Below, piece after piece: positions 1 to 6,848 of a DNA stretch of 15,376 nt. Origin of the DNA: an uncultured Collinsella sp. GTDB lineage: Bacteria; Actinomycetota; Coriobacteriia; Coriobacteriales; Coriobacteriaceae. Under the pieces are notes generated by a model. The model made no database searches, was not told the DNA's origin, and saw nothing but the letters and a program-made list of their open reading frames with translations. Made by a program: the position numbers and the translations under genes. The stretch covers positions 1 to 15,376 of the forward strand of contig CABUMU010000042.1 of the NCBI GenBank assembly GCA_902492855.1. Reading direction: 5' to 3'. Positions within the stretch are counted from its first letter, which is position 1. Each line of letters opens with the position of its first letter.

Positions 1-48
1 ACGCAACCAACGTCATTGATTGCGGGCCAAACAAGAAAGGAACTGGAT

Positions 49-1017
49 ATGAACGCACACGATCTGATCAAAGAGGCAATTGCCGAGAAGGGCAAGTTCG
101 ACAGCGTCTACTGGATTGCTTGCGGTGGCTCCATGATCGATTTGATCCCGGCTCATGAGCTTCTGCAGCGCGAGGCAACCACCTTCACTTCGTATATCTA
201 TACGGCTCGCGAGTTCGATATCATGCGTCCGCGTCGTCTGGGCGAGAAGTCCCTGGTCATCGCTTGTAGCCACAGCGGCAACACCCCCGAGGTCGTCGAG
301 GGCTGCGAGATTGCCCTTGCTGCCGGCGCTACGGTGATCGCCCAGACCGACAACGCTGGATCCAAGATTGACTCCGGCAAGTGGACCACGTGGGTCTACC
401 CGTGGGGCGAGGGCGTGCCGCAGGCCGAGGTCCCCGCTGGCATTTCGCTGTCGCTTGCGGCCGAGCTGCTCGATCAGCAGGAGGGCTACGCCGATCTTGC
501 CGATATGTATGCCGGTGTCGCCGAGATGGATAAGATTCTTCCCCCGGCACGCGAGAAGGTAAATGCCGAGCTGGGCGATCGTTTTGCCAAGCTTTGCCAG
601 GAGCACGAGTTCTTCTACATTCTGGGCAGCGGTCCCAACTTTAGCCAGACCTACGGTTTCGCTATCTGCTCTCTTATGGAGATGCAGTGGCAGCACTGCA
701 GCTACATCCACTCTGCCGAGTACTTCCATGGCCCCTTCGAGGCTACTCAGGATGGCGTTTTTTACTTCCTGCAGATGGGCTCCAGCGAGTGCCGTGCCAT
801 GGACGAGCGCGCCCTGGCGTTCCTTAAGACGCATACCGATATGCTGATGGTGCTCGATGCCAAGGAGTACGGTATGGAAGCCGTGCCGGCGAGCGTCCGT
901 GCCTATCTGGACCCGGTGCTGTTCTACGCCATGAACTGCGAGCTGCGTGCTGCACGCGGCAAGGTGTTTGATCACGATCCCGATTTCCGTCGCTATATGG
1001 GTGTTGTCGAGTACTAG
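49..1017 (+). CDS. frlB: SIS-domain fructosamine-6-phosphate deglycase (FrlB-like)
   Basis: Predicted 322-residue cytosolic sugar-phosphate isomerase-fold enzyme that would split fructoselysine 6-phosphate (or a related Amadori product) into glucose 6-phosphate and the free amine. Two SIS halves are visible. The first has ACGGS at about residues 24-28 and CSHSGNT at 73-79, the phosphosugar-binding serine loop. The second has LGSGPN at 192-197 and HSAEYFHGPFE at 211-221, whose Glu/His pair is typical of the FrlB/GlmS-isomerase active site. Start chosen at ATG 49 because AGAAAGG lies 8 bp upstream; an ATT start at 16 would extend the protein by 11 residues but has no comparable site. The next gene, an FrlD-type kinase, follows after 14 bp, which supports the substrate assignment: FrlD phosphorylates the Amadori compound and FrlB cleaves it. 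The exact amine (lysine, asparagine or other) cannot be read from sequence. Upstream operon genes lie outside the window. Confidence 0.82.
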   Translation: MNAHDLIKEAIAEKGKFDSVYWIACGGSMIDLIPAHELLQREATTFTSYIYTAREFDIMRPRRLGEKSLVIACSHSGNTPEVVEGCEIALAAGATVIAQTDNAGSKIDSGKWTTWVYPWGEGVPQAEVPAGISLSLAAELLDQQEGYADLADMYAGVAEMDKILPPAREKVNAELGDRFAKLCQEHEFFYILGSGPNFSQTYGFAICSLMEMQWQHCSYIHSAEYFHGPFEATQDGVFYFLQMGSSECRAMDERALAFLKTHTDMLMVLDAKEYGMEAVPASVRAYLDPVLFYAMNCELRAARGKVFDHDPDFRRYMGVVEY

Positions 1018-1031
1018 AAGGGACAAAGGCC

Positions 1032-1895
1032 ATGGCATTTAACGTTAACGCGCTCGGATTTGGCGACAACGTCGTCGATCGCTACGAGCATATCCACACC
1101 ATGTATCCCGGCGGCAATGCGGTGAACTTCGCCGTTTATGCCAAGAAATGCGGTGCCGCACGCTCTGCATACATGGGCATTTTTGGTAATGACGCCGCTG
1201 CCGAGCATGTCATTGCAAGTCTCGAGGATGAAGGTATCGAGCTTGACAAGTGCGAGCAGATGATTGGCGAGAACGGAGCGGCTCGCGTGACCGTCGTTGA
1301 CGGTGACCGTGTCTTCCTCGGCTCCAACGAGGGCGGTATCCGTGGCGATGCGCGCTATGTCCTTGATCGCTTTGACCTTTCGTACATGAAGCAGTTCGAT
1401 GTGGTTCATTCGGGCAACTATTGCTTTACCGAGCGCGAGCTGCCCAAGCTGAAGGCTGCGGGCGTCACGGTCTCTTTTGACTTTTCGGACGACTCCACCG
1501 ACGAGTACTACGAGCAGATTGCGCCCTACGTCGATTTCGCTTTCTTTAGTGCGGCGGATGCCGCGAGTGAGGACGAGATTCGCGAACGTCTGGCATGGGT
1601 GAAGGGCCTGGGTCCGCGTTTTGTGTCGGCTACGGCGGGCGCCGAGGGCTGCATTGCTTACGACGGCGAGCGCTATTACCGCCAGCTGGCTAAACCGGTA
1701 ACGGACATGAAGGACACCATGGGGGCGGGCGACTCGTTCCTCACCTCGTTTTTGATGTGCTATCTCGATTCCGCCAAGCGTGGTGAGGATGGCGCCGAGG
1801 CCATCGAGCGCGCGCTCGACTTTGCTGCCGGGTTTGCCTCGACCGTGTGCGGTATGGAAGGTTCTTGGGGCCACGGAGCGCCAATCGTCGAATAG
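1032..1895 (+). CDS. frlD: PfkB-family fructoselysine 6-kinase (FrlD-like)
   Basis: Predicted 287-residue ribokinase/PfkB-family kinase that phosphorylates fructoselysine-type Amadori compounds at C6 using ATP. Family features: an N-terminal GDNVVDRY strand (residues 11-18), the substrate-binding glycine pair in PGGNAVN (26-32), the FrlD-like DFSDDS segment (150-155), FFSAADA (171-177), and the PfkB signature DTMGAGDSF (228-236), in which Asp234 is the catalytic base and GAG the anion hole. These motifs match what I recall of Escherichia coli FrlD (SGGNAVN, DFSD, DTMGAGDSF) better than of fructokinases. The ATG at 1032 is preceded by AGAAGGGACAAAGG, and the gene begins 14 bp after the deglycase stop, so the two are probably co-transcribed. 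No convincing terminator follows; a MITE-like element begins 45 bp downstream. Other PfkB substrates remain possible, but the FrlB neighbour makes this assignment likely. Confidence 0.85.
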   Translation: MAFNVNALGFGDNVVDRYEHIHTMYPGGNAVNFAVYAKKCGAARSAYMGIFGNDAAAEHVIASLEDEGIELDKCEQMIGENGAARVTVVDGDRVFLGSNEGGIRGDARYVLDRFDLSYMKQFDVVHSGNYCFTERELPKLKAAGVTVSFDFSDDSTDEYYEQIAPYVDFAFFSAADAASEDEIRERLAWVKGLGPRFVSATAGAEGCIAYDGERYYRQLAKPVTDMKDTMGAGDSFLTSFLMCYLDSAKRGEDGAEAIERALDFAAGFASTVCGMEGSWGHGAPIVE

Positions 1896-1940
1896 CCGAG
1901 CTGTCCCGGGGAGCTGTATTGGTGCCTTCCCGTGACTCGG

Positions 1941-1968
1941 TGGTCAAAAAAAGCCAAATATGAGTACT
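1941..1968 (+). repeat. Left terminal inverted repeat
   Basis: Left 28-bp arm of the 1941-2168 element. It pairs with 2141-2168 at 26 of 28 positions, including perfect runs of 11 bp (TGGTCAAAAAA) and 14 bp (CAAATATGAGTACT). Confidence 0.75.
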
Positions 1969-2140
1969 GTGACTAATTTAGTCGCAGCAAAATCGACCCC
2001 TTCAGACGTGATTTGAGCGTTTGGAGGGGTTTAAGATTGTGAAAATGCAGGATGAGTGACTGTAAAAGTGTTAGTTAATGGACAATCGTAGATTATTCTG
2101 GTGGTCGGAAAGCTCAGAGTAATGTATCCATTTCGCTAGC

Positions 2141-2168
2141 AGTACTCATATTTGACGTTTTTTGACCA
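2141..2168 (-). repeat. Right terminal inverted repeat
   Basis: Right 28-bp arm of the 1941-2168 element, beginning AGTACTCATATTTGAC. It is the reverse complement of 1941-1968 apart from 2 substitutions and ends 6 bp before the tatD stop codon. Confidence 0.75.
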
Positions 2169-2174
2169 TAGGGG

Positions 2175-2957
2175 TTAGCGAAGGCTAAAAACAGAGTGTG
2201 CATTCGCTAAAACCGCCGACTCAATATGCTTTGCGTCGCATTTTTTGAGCGAGGCGACGTGTTCTGAGGCGCTTTCGAGCGATCTGATGAGTGACTGTGC
2301 GCTTATTTCTGCGTTTGCCTCCGCTGGTGCATCGGTCTCGAGCAGTAAACGATCGAGTGGAATCTGTCGTGCGTATTCGCGTCCTCGTTTAGATGCGAGC
2401 ATGCGTTCGTTGACGGAAAAATAACAGCCCGCATTACGCGCGCGGACGAGTTCGTCCGAAGTACCGCTAAACCAGTGGAAGATGATAACGGGGGAGTCGG
2501 GGTTTGGGATGAGTAGTCCATGCGATTCGAGGACGTCCAGTATGGCTCCTGCCGAACGAACGGCGTGAATTGATATCACGCGCCCGGCAAGAGGACGCTG
2601 CACGAGCACATCGCAGAGCCGGTCAAGTGCCTGTATTTGCAGCGACTCGCTTCCGGCAAAGCGCTCGGAAAAGTCGAGTCCGACTTCGCCGATGTGGCGC
2701 TCTTGGGCGGCAACTTCGCAAAGCAGATCGACTTCGGTAGAACCACAGCGGCCGTCGGTGAGCCACCAGGGGTGAAGCCCAATGCCGGCGATGATGCCTG
2801 GTTGGCGACGGGCACGCTCGTTTGCGGCCGAAAAGTCGCGTGGATCGACGCCGCAGTCAAATAGACCCAAGCCCAGCGCCGTCGCCTCATCGGCAACGGC
2901 GTCCGGGTGAGCCATTAAATCAAGATGGCAGTGTGCATCAAATAACCGGGGCTCCAT
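2175..2957 (-). CDS. TatD-family metal-dependent hydrolase
   Basis: Predicted 260-residue cytosolic TIM-barrel hydrolase of the TatD family, whose studied members act as metal-dependent DNA exonucleases or 3'-end-processing nucleases. The metal ligands are all visible: HCH at residues 9-11 (DAHCHLD), Glu91 in GEVGLDF, His131 in ISIHAVR, His161 in FHWFSG, and Asp209 in LLLETDAP. Length is normal for the family (about 255-265 residues). The ATG at 2957 has a modest GGAG about 10 bp upstream. The gene starts 14 bp after the tcdA stop, so it is most likely translated from the tcdA-tatD transcript. The 3' end abuts the MITE-like element. Among TatD paralogues (TatD, YcfH, YjjV) I cannot decide from sequence alone, so no symbol is given. 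Substrate is unknown. Confidence 0.88.
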   Translation of the reverse strand: MEPRLFDAHCHLDLMAHPDAVADEATALGLGLFDCGVDPRDFSAANERARRQPGIIAGIGLHPWWLTDGRCGSTEVDLLCEVAAQERHIGEVGLDFSERFAGSESLQIQALDRLCDVLVQRPLAGRVISIHAVRSAGAILDVLESHGLLIPNPDSPVIIFHWFSGTSDELVRARNAGCYFSVNERMLASKRGREYARQIPLDRLLLETDAPAEANAEISAQSLIRSLESASEHVASLKKCDAKHIESAVLANAHSVFSLR

Positions 2958-2971
2958 CTCGGTGCGCTCCG

Positions 2972-3769
2972 CTAGTCCAGACGTTGGCCATCGGAGCGTA
3001 CGCGCTCAGTGCCGCGGCCGCTGATCTGGCGGATAACCTCGCCGGCAATCATCTGGCCCATGATGGGCGGCATAAAGCTGGCGGTTCCCAGCTCGGTGCG
3101 CTCGTGGATGTTGGAAGGGTCGCGGGGCTGTGTCTTAACCGATTCCTCGCAGCTAAACAGTACATGCAGGCTCTTGATTCCGCGCTTCTTGCATTCTTTG
3201 CGCATGATGCGGCTCATGGGGTCACGTACCGTATCGAAAATGTCGGCAAAGCGGAGGCACTCGGGATGGAGCTTGTTGGCCCCGCCCATGGAGCTAACCA
3301 AACGAATGTCGTGGTCCTGAGCATATTTGGCAATGGTGAGCTTGGCCGAGATGGTGTCGATGGCGTCGACGACGTAGTCGAGCTTGCCGTCCGTCTGCTC
3401 CAAAACGCTCGCGAAGAAATCATCGATGTTGTCGCTCAGCAAGTATTCAGTTCGCTTGATGACGGCAGCGGCGGGATTGATGTCGTGGATCATGGCTTCC
3501 ATCACGTCAACCTTGCGCTTGCCGACGGTGCTGTGAAAGGCGATGGCCTGGCGATTGATATTGCTGGGCGCGATGATGTCCTTGTCCAGAATGACGAAAT
3601 GACCGATGCCGCCGCGGGCGAGTGCCTCGCAGCAGTTGGAGCCCACGCCTCCGCAGCCGAGCACTAGCACCGTAGCATCGGCGAGCTTATCGAGTGCCTC
3701 GCGGCCCATGATAATCTCGAGCTTGGTGTCGCGTGTCTCGATGGGAGTTGCGGCTGTGGTTTCGGTCAT
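2972..3769 (-). CDS. tcdA: tRNA threonylcarbamoyladenosine dehydratase (TcdA/CsdL, ThiF superfamily)
   Basis: Predicted 265-residue E1-like enzyme that uses ATP to cyclise t6A37 of ANN-decoding tRNAs to ct6A. The N-terminal Rossmann nucleotide site GCGGVGSN lies at residues 38-45, followed by the DKDIIAPSNINRQ stretch (62-74), whose Asp and Arg contact ATP, and by VVDAIDTISAK (133-143). The hydrophobic C-terminal GTASFMPPIMGQMIAGEVI segment (228-246) corresponds to the 'GAATMVTATFG' end of the E. coli enzyme. Start ATG 3769 has GGAGG 7 bp upstream. A TATAAT -10 box at 3819-3814 on the same strand suggests its own promoter, divergent from sdpR. tatD follows after 14 bp. Other ThiF/MoeB-type E1 enzymes are possible, but length and motif order favour TcdA. 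Confidence 0.85.
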   Translation of the reverse strand: MTETTAATPIETRDTKLEIIMGREALDKLADATVLVLGCGGVGSNCCEALARGGIGHFVILDKDIIAPSNINRQAIAFHSTVGKRKVDVMEAMIHDINPAAAVIKRTEYLLSDNIDDFFASVLEQTDGKLDYVVDAIDTISAKLTIAKYAQDHDIRLVSSMGGANKLHPECLRFADIFDTVRDPMSRIMRKECKKRGIKSLHVLFSCEESVKTQPRDPSNIHERTELGTASFMPPIMGQMIAGEVIRQISGRGTERVRSDGQRLD

Positions 3770-3813
3770 AAATATCCTCCGATGGGGAAGCAGGTCGTGT
3801 TTTAGCTATAGCC

Positions 3814-3819
3814 ATTATA
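3814..3819 (-). promoter_or_regulatory. Probable -10 box of the tcdA-tatD operon
   Basis: The minus strand reads TATAAT exactly here, 45 bp upstream of the tcdA start codon. No good -35 hexamer is found at 17-18 bp, so activity rests mainly on the perfect -10. Confidence 0.45.
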
Positions 3820-3884
3820 GGTAATCGCCCATAGGTTGCGATGGCGTTTGCTTTGATGTGGTTTGAAGCATTGCGATTAGATAG

Positions 3885-3914
3885 TTAGACAAACATCTAA
3901 ATATTGAGTATAGT
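3885..3914 (+). promoter_or_regulatory. sdpRI promoter with overlapping inverted-repeat operator
   Basis: TAGACA (3886-3891) and TATAGT (3909-3914) form a -35/-10 pair with a 17-bp spacer, placing the transcription start near 3921. An inverted repeat, TTAGA-N6-TCTAA (3885-3889 and 3896-3900), overlaps the -35 box. A second half site, TTAGAT (3877-3882), sits just upstream. ArsR-family repressors typically bind AT-rich 12-2-12-like palindromes over their own promoters, so autorepression by the adjacent SdpR-like protein is the natural reading. Promoter geometry is directly visible; operator identity is inferred. Confidence 0.6.
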
Positions 3915-3948
3915 GTGCACGTCATGAGAGATGATGAGAGGAGGTCTT

Positions 3949-4227
3949 ATGCCGGGAGAGGGTTTTAAGGCGCTGGCCGATCCTACACGGCGTCACATTT
4001 TGGAACTGCTGCGCGAGGGCAATTGCACGGCCGGGGAGCTTGCCGAGCATTTTGACATCAGCAAGCCGTCGTTGAGCCATCACTTGGCGACGCTCAAAAA
4101 CGCCGGGTTGGTGACCGACGAACGTCATGGCCAAAACATCGTTTACAGCTTAAACACCACCGTCATGCAGGACTTGATCGGTTGGTTTATGGGCTTTACA
4201 AACACGGAAGGTGATAAGGATGAATAA
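3949..4227 (+). CDS. sdpR: ArsR-family autorepressor, SdpR-like
   Basis: Predicted 92-residue winged-helix repressor. It carries ADPTRRHILELL (residues 10-21), then TAGELAEHFDISKPSLSHHL, the helix-turn-helix with SKPSLSHHLATLK as recognition helix (about 39-52), then the wing GQNIVYSLNTTVMQD. The segments AEHF-ISKPS-SHHL and YSLNTTV-QD are the same as I recall for Bacillus subtilis SdpR, which represses sdpRI until SdpI, loaded with SdpC toxin, sequesters it at the membrane. No metal-binding ELCVCDL-type site is present, so it is not an arsenic/cadmium sensor. Start at ATG 3949, with AGGAGG 4 bp upstream; ATG 3931 and 3934 are disfavoured because that site lies inside the extended frame. The downstream sdpI start overlaps its last 8 bases, indicating translational coupling. 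Confidence 0.82.
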   Translation: MPGEGFKALADPTRRHILELLREGNCTAGELAEHFDISKPSLSHHLATLKNAGLVTDERHGQNIVYSLNTTVMQDLIGWFMGFTNTEGDKDE

Positions 4228-4924
4228 CGAAAACAAGGGCATTCACGCCACGGGGGTATCGTCGCGCGTGTGGGCCATGCTTGTTGTGGTCTGCGCTATT
4301 AATGTTGTAGCGCACCTCATGGTGATGCCGAGCCTGCCTGCACAGATTCCCACGCACTGGGGCGCGAACGGCGCCGTCGACGGTTGGGGTCCTAGTTGGA
4401 TGGCCTCCGCGCTCGGCGTGCTGCCTCTGGCGCTTCTCGCAATGTTCTGCATGGTGCCGCGCATCGACCCCAAAGGTGAGGCATATCGAACCTCGGGCAA
4501 GTTCTACCAGGGCTTCGTAATCGCCTTCACCTTGTTCATGTGCGCCATAAGCTGGCTGGGAGAGCTTACGGTCTGGGGCGTAGTGCCGGCGGTCGGTTCG
4601 GTTAACGTGCTGATTTCCGGTGTTGTCGGTTTGCTGTTCATCGGCGTAGGCAACTACTTGCCGCGTGTGAAGCAGAACTATACGCTCGGTATCAAGACAC
4701 CCTGGGCGCTTGCCGATCCCGAGAACTGGCGCCGTACGCAGCGTTTTGGCGGCGCCTGCTTTATGGTGCTGGGTATTGGCCTGATTGTGATGGGCGTGGC
4801 AGGTAGCGTGCTTTCGAGTGAAGTCGTCGCCGCGGTGATTGCGGCTCTGGCGTTTGGTTCGGTTGGAGCCGTTTACGTCTACTCGTATCTGTTGTGGCGC
4901 AAATCGCAGCGAGCCGCTCGTTAA
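4220..4924 (+). CDS. sdpI: SdpI-family membrane protein (toxin immunity / signal transduction)
   Basis: Predicted 234-residue polytopic membrane protein. It has about six hydrophobic segments, beginning with a transmembrane helix at roughly residues 13-35. It carries the DUF1648/SdpI hallmark PSLPAQIPTHWGANGAVDGWG soon after, then a PRIDPKGEAY loop, and the C-terminal SdpI motif NYLPRVKQNYTLGIKTPWALADPENWRRTQRFGG. In B. subtilis SdpI protects against the SdpC killing factor and recruits SdpR. ATG 4220 is chosen because GGAAGG lies 8 bp upstream and the start overlaps the sdpR stop; a GTG at 4211 would add three residues. No sdpA, sdpB or sdpC homologue is present nearby, so this is an orphan immunity pair, or one with a general envelope-stress role. 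A terminator hairpin follows at 4991. Confidence 0.83.
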   Translation: MNNENKGIHATGVSSRVWAMLVVVCAINVVAHLMVMPSLPAQIPTHWGANGAVDGWGPSWMASALGVLPLALLAMFCMVPRIDPKGEAYRTSGKFYQGFVIAFTLFMCAISWLGELTVWGVVPAVGSVNVLISGVVGLLFIGVGNYLPRVKQNYTLGIKTPWALADPENWRRTQRFGGACFMVLGIGLIVMGVAGSVLSSEVVAAVIAALAFGSVGAVYVYSYLLWRKSQRAAR

Positions 4925-4990
4925 GGTTGCGGAAAACTAGCGTACGCAGTTCATGGTATGTTCCGGGGGACTTTTCCCAGGTAGTATTAG

Positions 4991-5017
4991 GGGGTGTGGG
5001 CAACCATGCCCCTTTTT
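4991..5017 (+). terminator. Rho-independent terminator after sdpRI
   Basis: A 9-bp stem GGGGTGTGG/CCATGCCCC (two G-U pairs) with a GCAA tetraloop (5000-5003) is followed directly by TTTTT (5013-5017). It lies 66 bp after the sdpI stop and 91 bp before ettA, separating the two units. Confidence 0.75.
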
Positions 5018-5108
5018 CGTTACGTTTCAGAGCTGGTTCCCTCATTTCGTTTCCACTAAAGCGAATCAAGAATAGGGAAACAGCAGGTAGAAAGGATAGA
5101 ACAGGCAA

Positions 5109-6788
5109 ATGGCAGAGTTTATCTACCAGATGTATCAGGCTCGCAAGGCCCATGGCGACAAGGTGATCCTTGACGACGTGACCCTGAGCTTCTACCCCGG
5201 TGCCAAGATCGGCGTCGTGGGCCCCAACGGTATGGGCAAGTCGACCCTGCTCAAGATTATGGCCGGCATCGAGGAGGTCTCCAACGGCGATGCCAGGCTC
5301 ACTCCCGGCTACACCGTGGGCATCCTGCAGCAGGAGCCGCCGCTCGACGATGACAAGACCGTCATCGAGAACGTGCGCATGGCGTTTGGCGACATGATTG
5401 CCAAGGTCGATCGCTTCAACAAGATCGGCGAGGAGATGTGCGACCCGGATTGCGACATGGACGCCCTCATGGCCGAGATGGGCAAGCTCCAGGACGAGAT
5501 CGACGCCGCCGACGGCTGGGATATCGATTCCAAGCTCGGCCAGGCCATGGACGCCCTGCAGCTGCCCGATTCCGACATGCCGGTCAACGTGCTTTCCGGC
5601 GGCGAGCGCCGTCGCGTGGCCCTGTGCAAGCTGCTGCTCGAGGCTCCCGACCTGCTGCTGCTCGACGAGCCCACGAACCACCTGGACGCCGAATCGATCC
5701 TGTGGCTCGAGCACTTCCTGCACAACTACCAGGGCGCGGTGCTTGCCGTCACGCACGATCGCTACTTCCTGGATAACGTTGCCGAGTGGATCTGCGAGGT
5801 AGACCGCGGTCACCTTTATCCCTACAAGGGCAACTACTCCACGTATCTGGAGACCAAGGCCGCCCGTATCGAGGCGCAGGGCAACCGCGACGCCAAGCTC
5901 GCCAAGCGCATGGAGGCCGAGCTCGAGTGGGTACGCAGCTCGCCCAAGGCTCGCCAGGCCAAGAACAAGGCCCGTCTGGCTCGTTACGAGGAGATGGAGG
6001 CCGAGGCCCGCGCAAGCCAGAAGCTCGACTGGACCGACATCCGCATCCCCGTGGGCCCGCGTCTGGGCAACAAGGTGCTCGAGGCTCATCACCTGCACAA
6101 GGAGTTCGATGGCCGTGTGCTCATCGACGACCTATCGTTCACCCTGCCGCGCAACGGTATCGTGGGTGTCATCGGCCCCAACGGTGTGGGCAAAACCACG
6201 CTGTTCAAGACCATCGTGGGCCTGGAGCCGCTGACTTCGGGCGAGCTCGAGGTGGGCGAGACCGTCAAGATCTCCTATGTCGATCAGAACCGTTCCGGCA
6301 TCGACCCCGATAAGAACCTGTGGGAGGTCGTCTCGGATGGCCTGGACCACATGATGGTCGGTGAGACCGAGGTTCCGAGCCGTGCTTATGTGGCGAGCTT
6401 TGGCTTTAAAGGCCAGGACCAGCAGAAGCGCGCCGGCGTACTCTCCGGTGGCGAGCGCAACCGTCTGAACTTGGCGCTTACGCTCAAGCAGGGCGGCAAC
6501 CTGCTGCTTCTCGACGAGCCCACGAATGACCTCGACGTCGAGACGCTGTCCTCGCTCGAAGCGGCGCTGCTCGAGTTCCCGGGCTGCTCGGTGGTCATTA
6601 GCCACGACCGTATGTTCCTGGACCGCGTCGCCACGCACATTCTAGCGTGGGAGGGCACCGACGAGAATCCGGGCAACTGGTATTGGTTTGAGGGCAACTT
6701 CGAGGCCTATCAGGCCAACCGCATCGAGCGCCTTGGCGAGGACGCAGCCCAGCCGCATCGTATTCACCGCAAGCTGACGCGCGATTAG
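5109..6788 (+). CDS. ettA: Energy-dependent translational throttle protein EttA (ABC-F ATPase)
   Basis: Predicted 559-residue soluble ABC-F protein with two nucleotide-binding domains and no membrane span. It binds the ribosomal E site and gates early elongation according to the ATP/ADP ratio. Domain 1: Walker A GPNGMGKST (38-46), signature LSGGE (162-166), Walker B LLLLDEPTNHLD (182-193), His switch H216. The linker (about 250-310), rich in Arg/Lys/Glu with SPKARQAKNKARL (278-290), is the P-site tRNA interaction motif. Domain 2: Walker A GPNGVGKTT (356-364), LSGGE (435-439), LLLLDEPTNDLD (455-466), His489. Length matches EttA (about 555) rather than Uup or YheS. ATG 5109 has AAAGGA about 13 bp upstream. 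It is monocistronic: terminators lie on both sides. Confidence 0.92.
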   Translation: MAEFIYQMYQARKAHGDKVILDDVTLSFYPGAKIGVVGPNGMGKSTLLKIMAGIEEVSNGDARLTPGYTVGILQQEPPLDDDKTVIENVRMAFGDMIAKVDRFNKIGEEMCDPDCDMDALMAEMGKLQDEIDAADGWDIDSKLGQAMDALQLPDSDMPVNVLSGGERRRVALCKLLLEAPDLLLLDEPTNHLDAESILWLEHFLHNYQGAVLAVTHDRYFLDNVAEWICEVDRGHLYPYKGNYSTYLETKAARIEAQGNRDAKLAKRMEAELEWVRSSPKARQAKNKARLARYEEMEAEARASQKLDWTDIRIPVGPRLGNKVLEAHHLHKEFDGRVLIDDLSFTLPRNGIVGVIGPNGVGKTTLFKTIVGLEPLTSGELEVGETVKISYVDQNRSGIDPDKNLWEVVSDGLDHMMVGETEVPSRAYVASFGFKGQDQQKRAGVLSGGERNRLNLALTLKQGGNLLLLDEPTNDLDVETLSSLEAALLEFPGCSVVISHDRMFLDRVATHILAWEGTDENPGNWYWFEGNFEAYQANRIERLGEDAAQPHRIHRKLTRD

Positions 6789-6811
6789 TCGAGCTCAGGT
6801 GACCTAACGAG

Positions 6812-6847
6812 AAAGGGACGATAACCTTGGGGTTATCGTCCCTTTTT
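6812..6847. terminator. Strong terminator between ettA and the convergent gene
   Basis: A perfect 15-bp stem (6812-6826 with 6831-6845, core GGGACGATAACC) closed by a TTGG loop and followed by TTTTT on the + strand terminates ettA 23 bp after its stop. The convergent minus-strand gene ends at 6849, so the same hairpin may act on both transcripts, although the minus-strand tail has only three Ts. Confidence 0.88.
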
Positions 6848-6848
6848 G

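Larger units (their letters stand above)
1941..2168. mobile_element. MITE-like non-coding element with 28-bp terminal inverted repeats
   Basis: A 228-bp gene-free element fills most of the 279-bp gap between the kinase and tatD. Its ends are inverted repeats at 1941-1968 and 2141-2168. The left arm starts TGGTCAAAAAA and ends CAAATATGAGTACT; the right arm is its reverse complement with only 2 mismatches in 28 (arm positions 12 and 14). I see no open frame for a transposase inside, and no clear target-site duplication. The interior contains a small imperfect hairpin (ACCCCTTC near 2000 against GGAGGGGT near 2025). The right end is 6 bp from the tatD stop codon. Size, inverted ends and lack of coding fit a miniature inverted-repeat transposable element. 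A long-range RNA hairpin between convergent genes is an alternative. Confidence 0.6.

Noticed and set aside
2175..2195. TTAGC-GAAG-GCTAA hairpin at the tatD stop as a terminator
   Set aside because: Only a 5-bp stem, and it is not followed by a T-run in the tatD direction.
4761..6098. Long minus-strand frame of 445 codons opposite ettA
   Set aside because: It is a GC-driven mirror of ettA, which has all ABC-F motifs. The mirror has Leu/Val/His-rich composition, no ribosome site and crosses a terminator.
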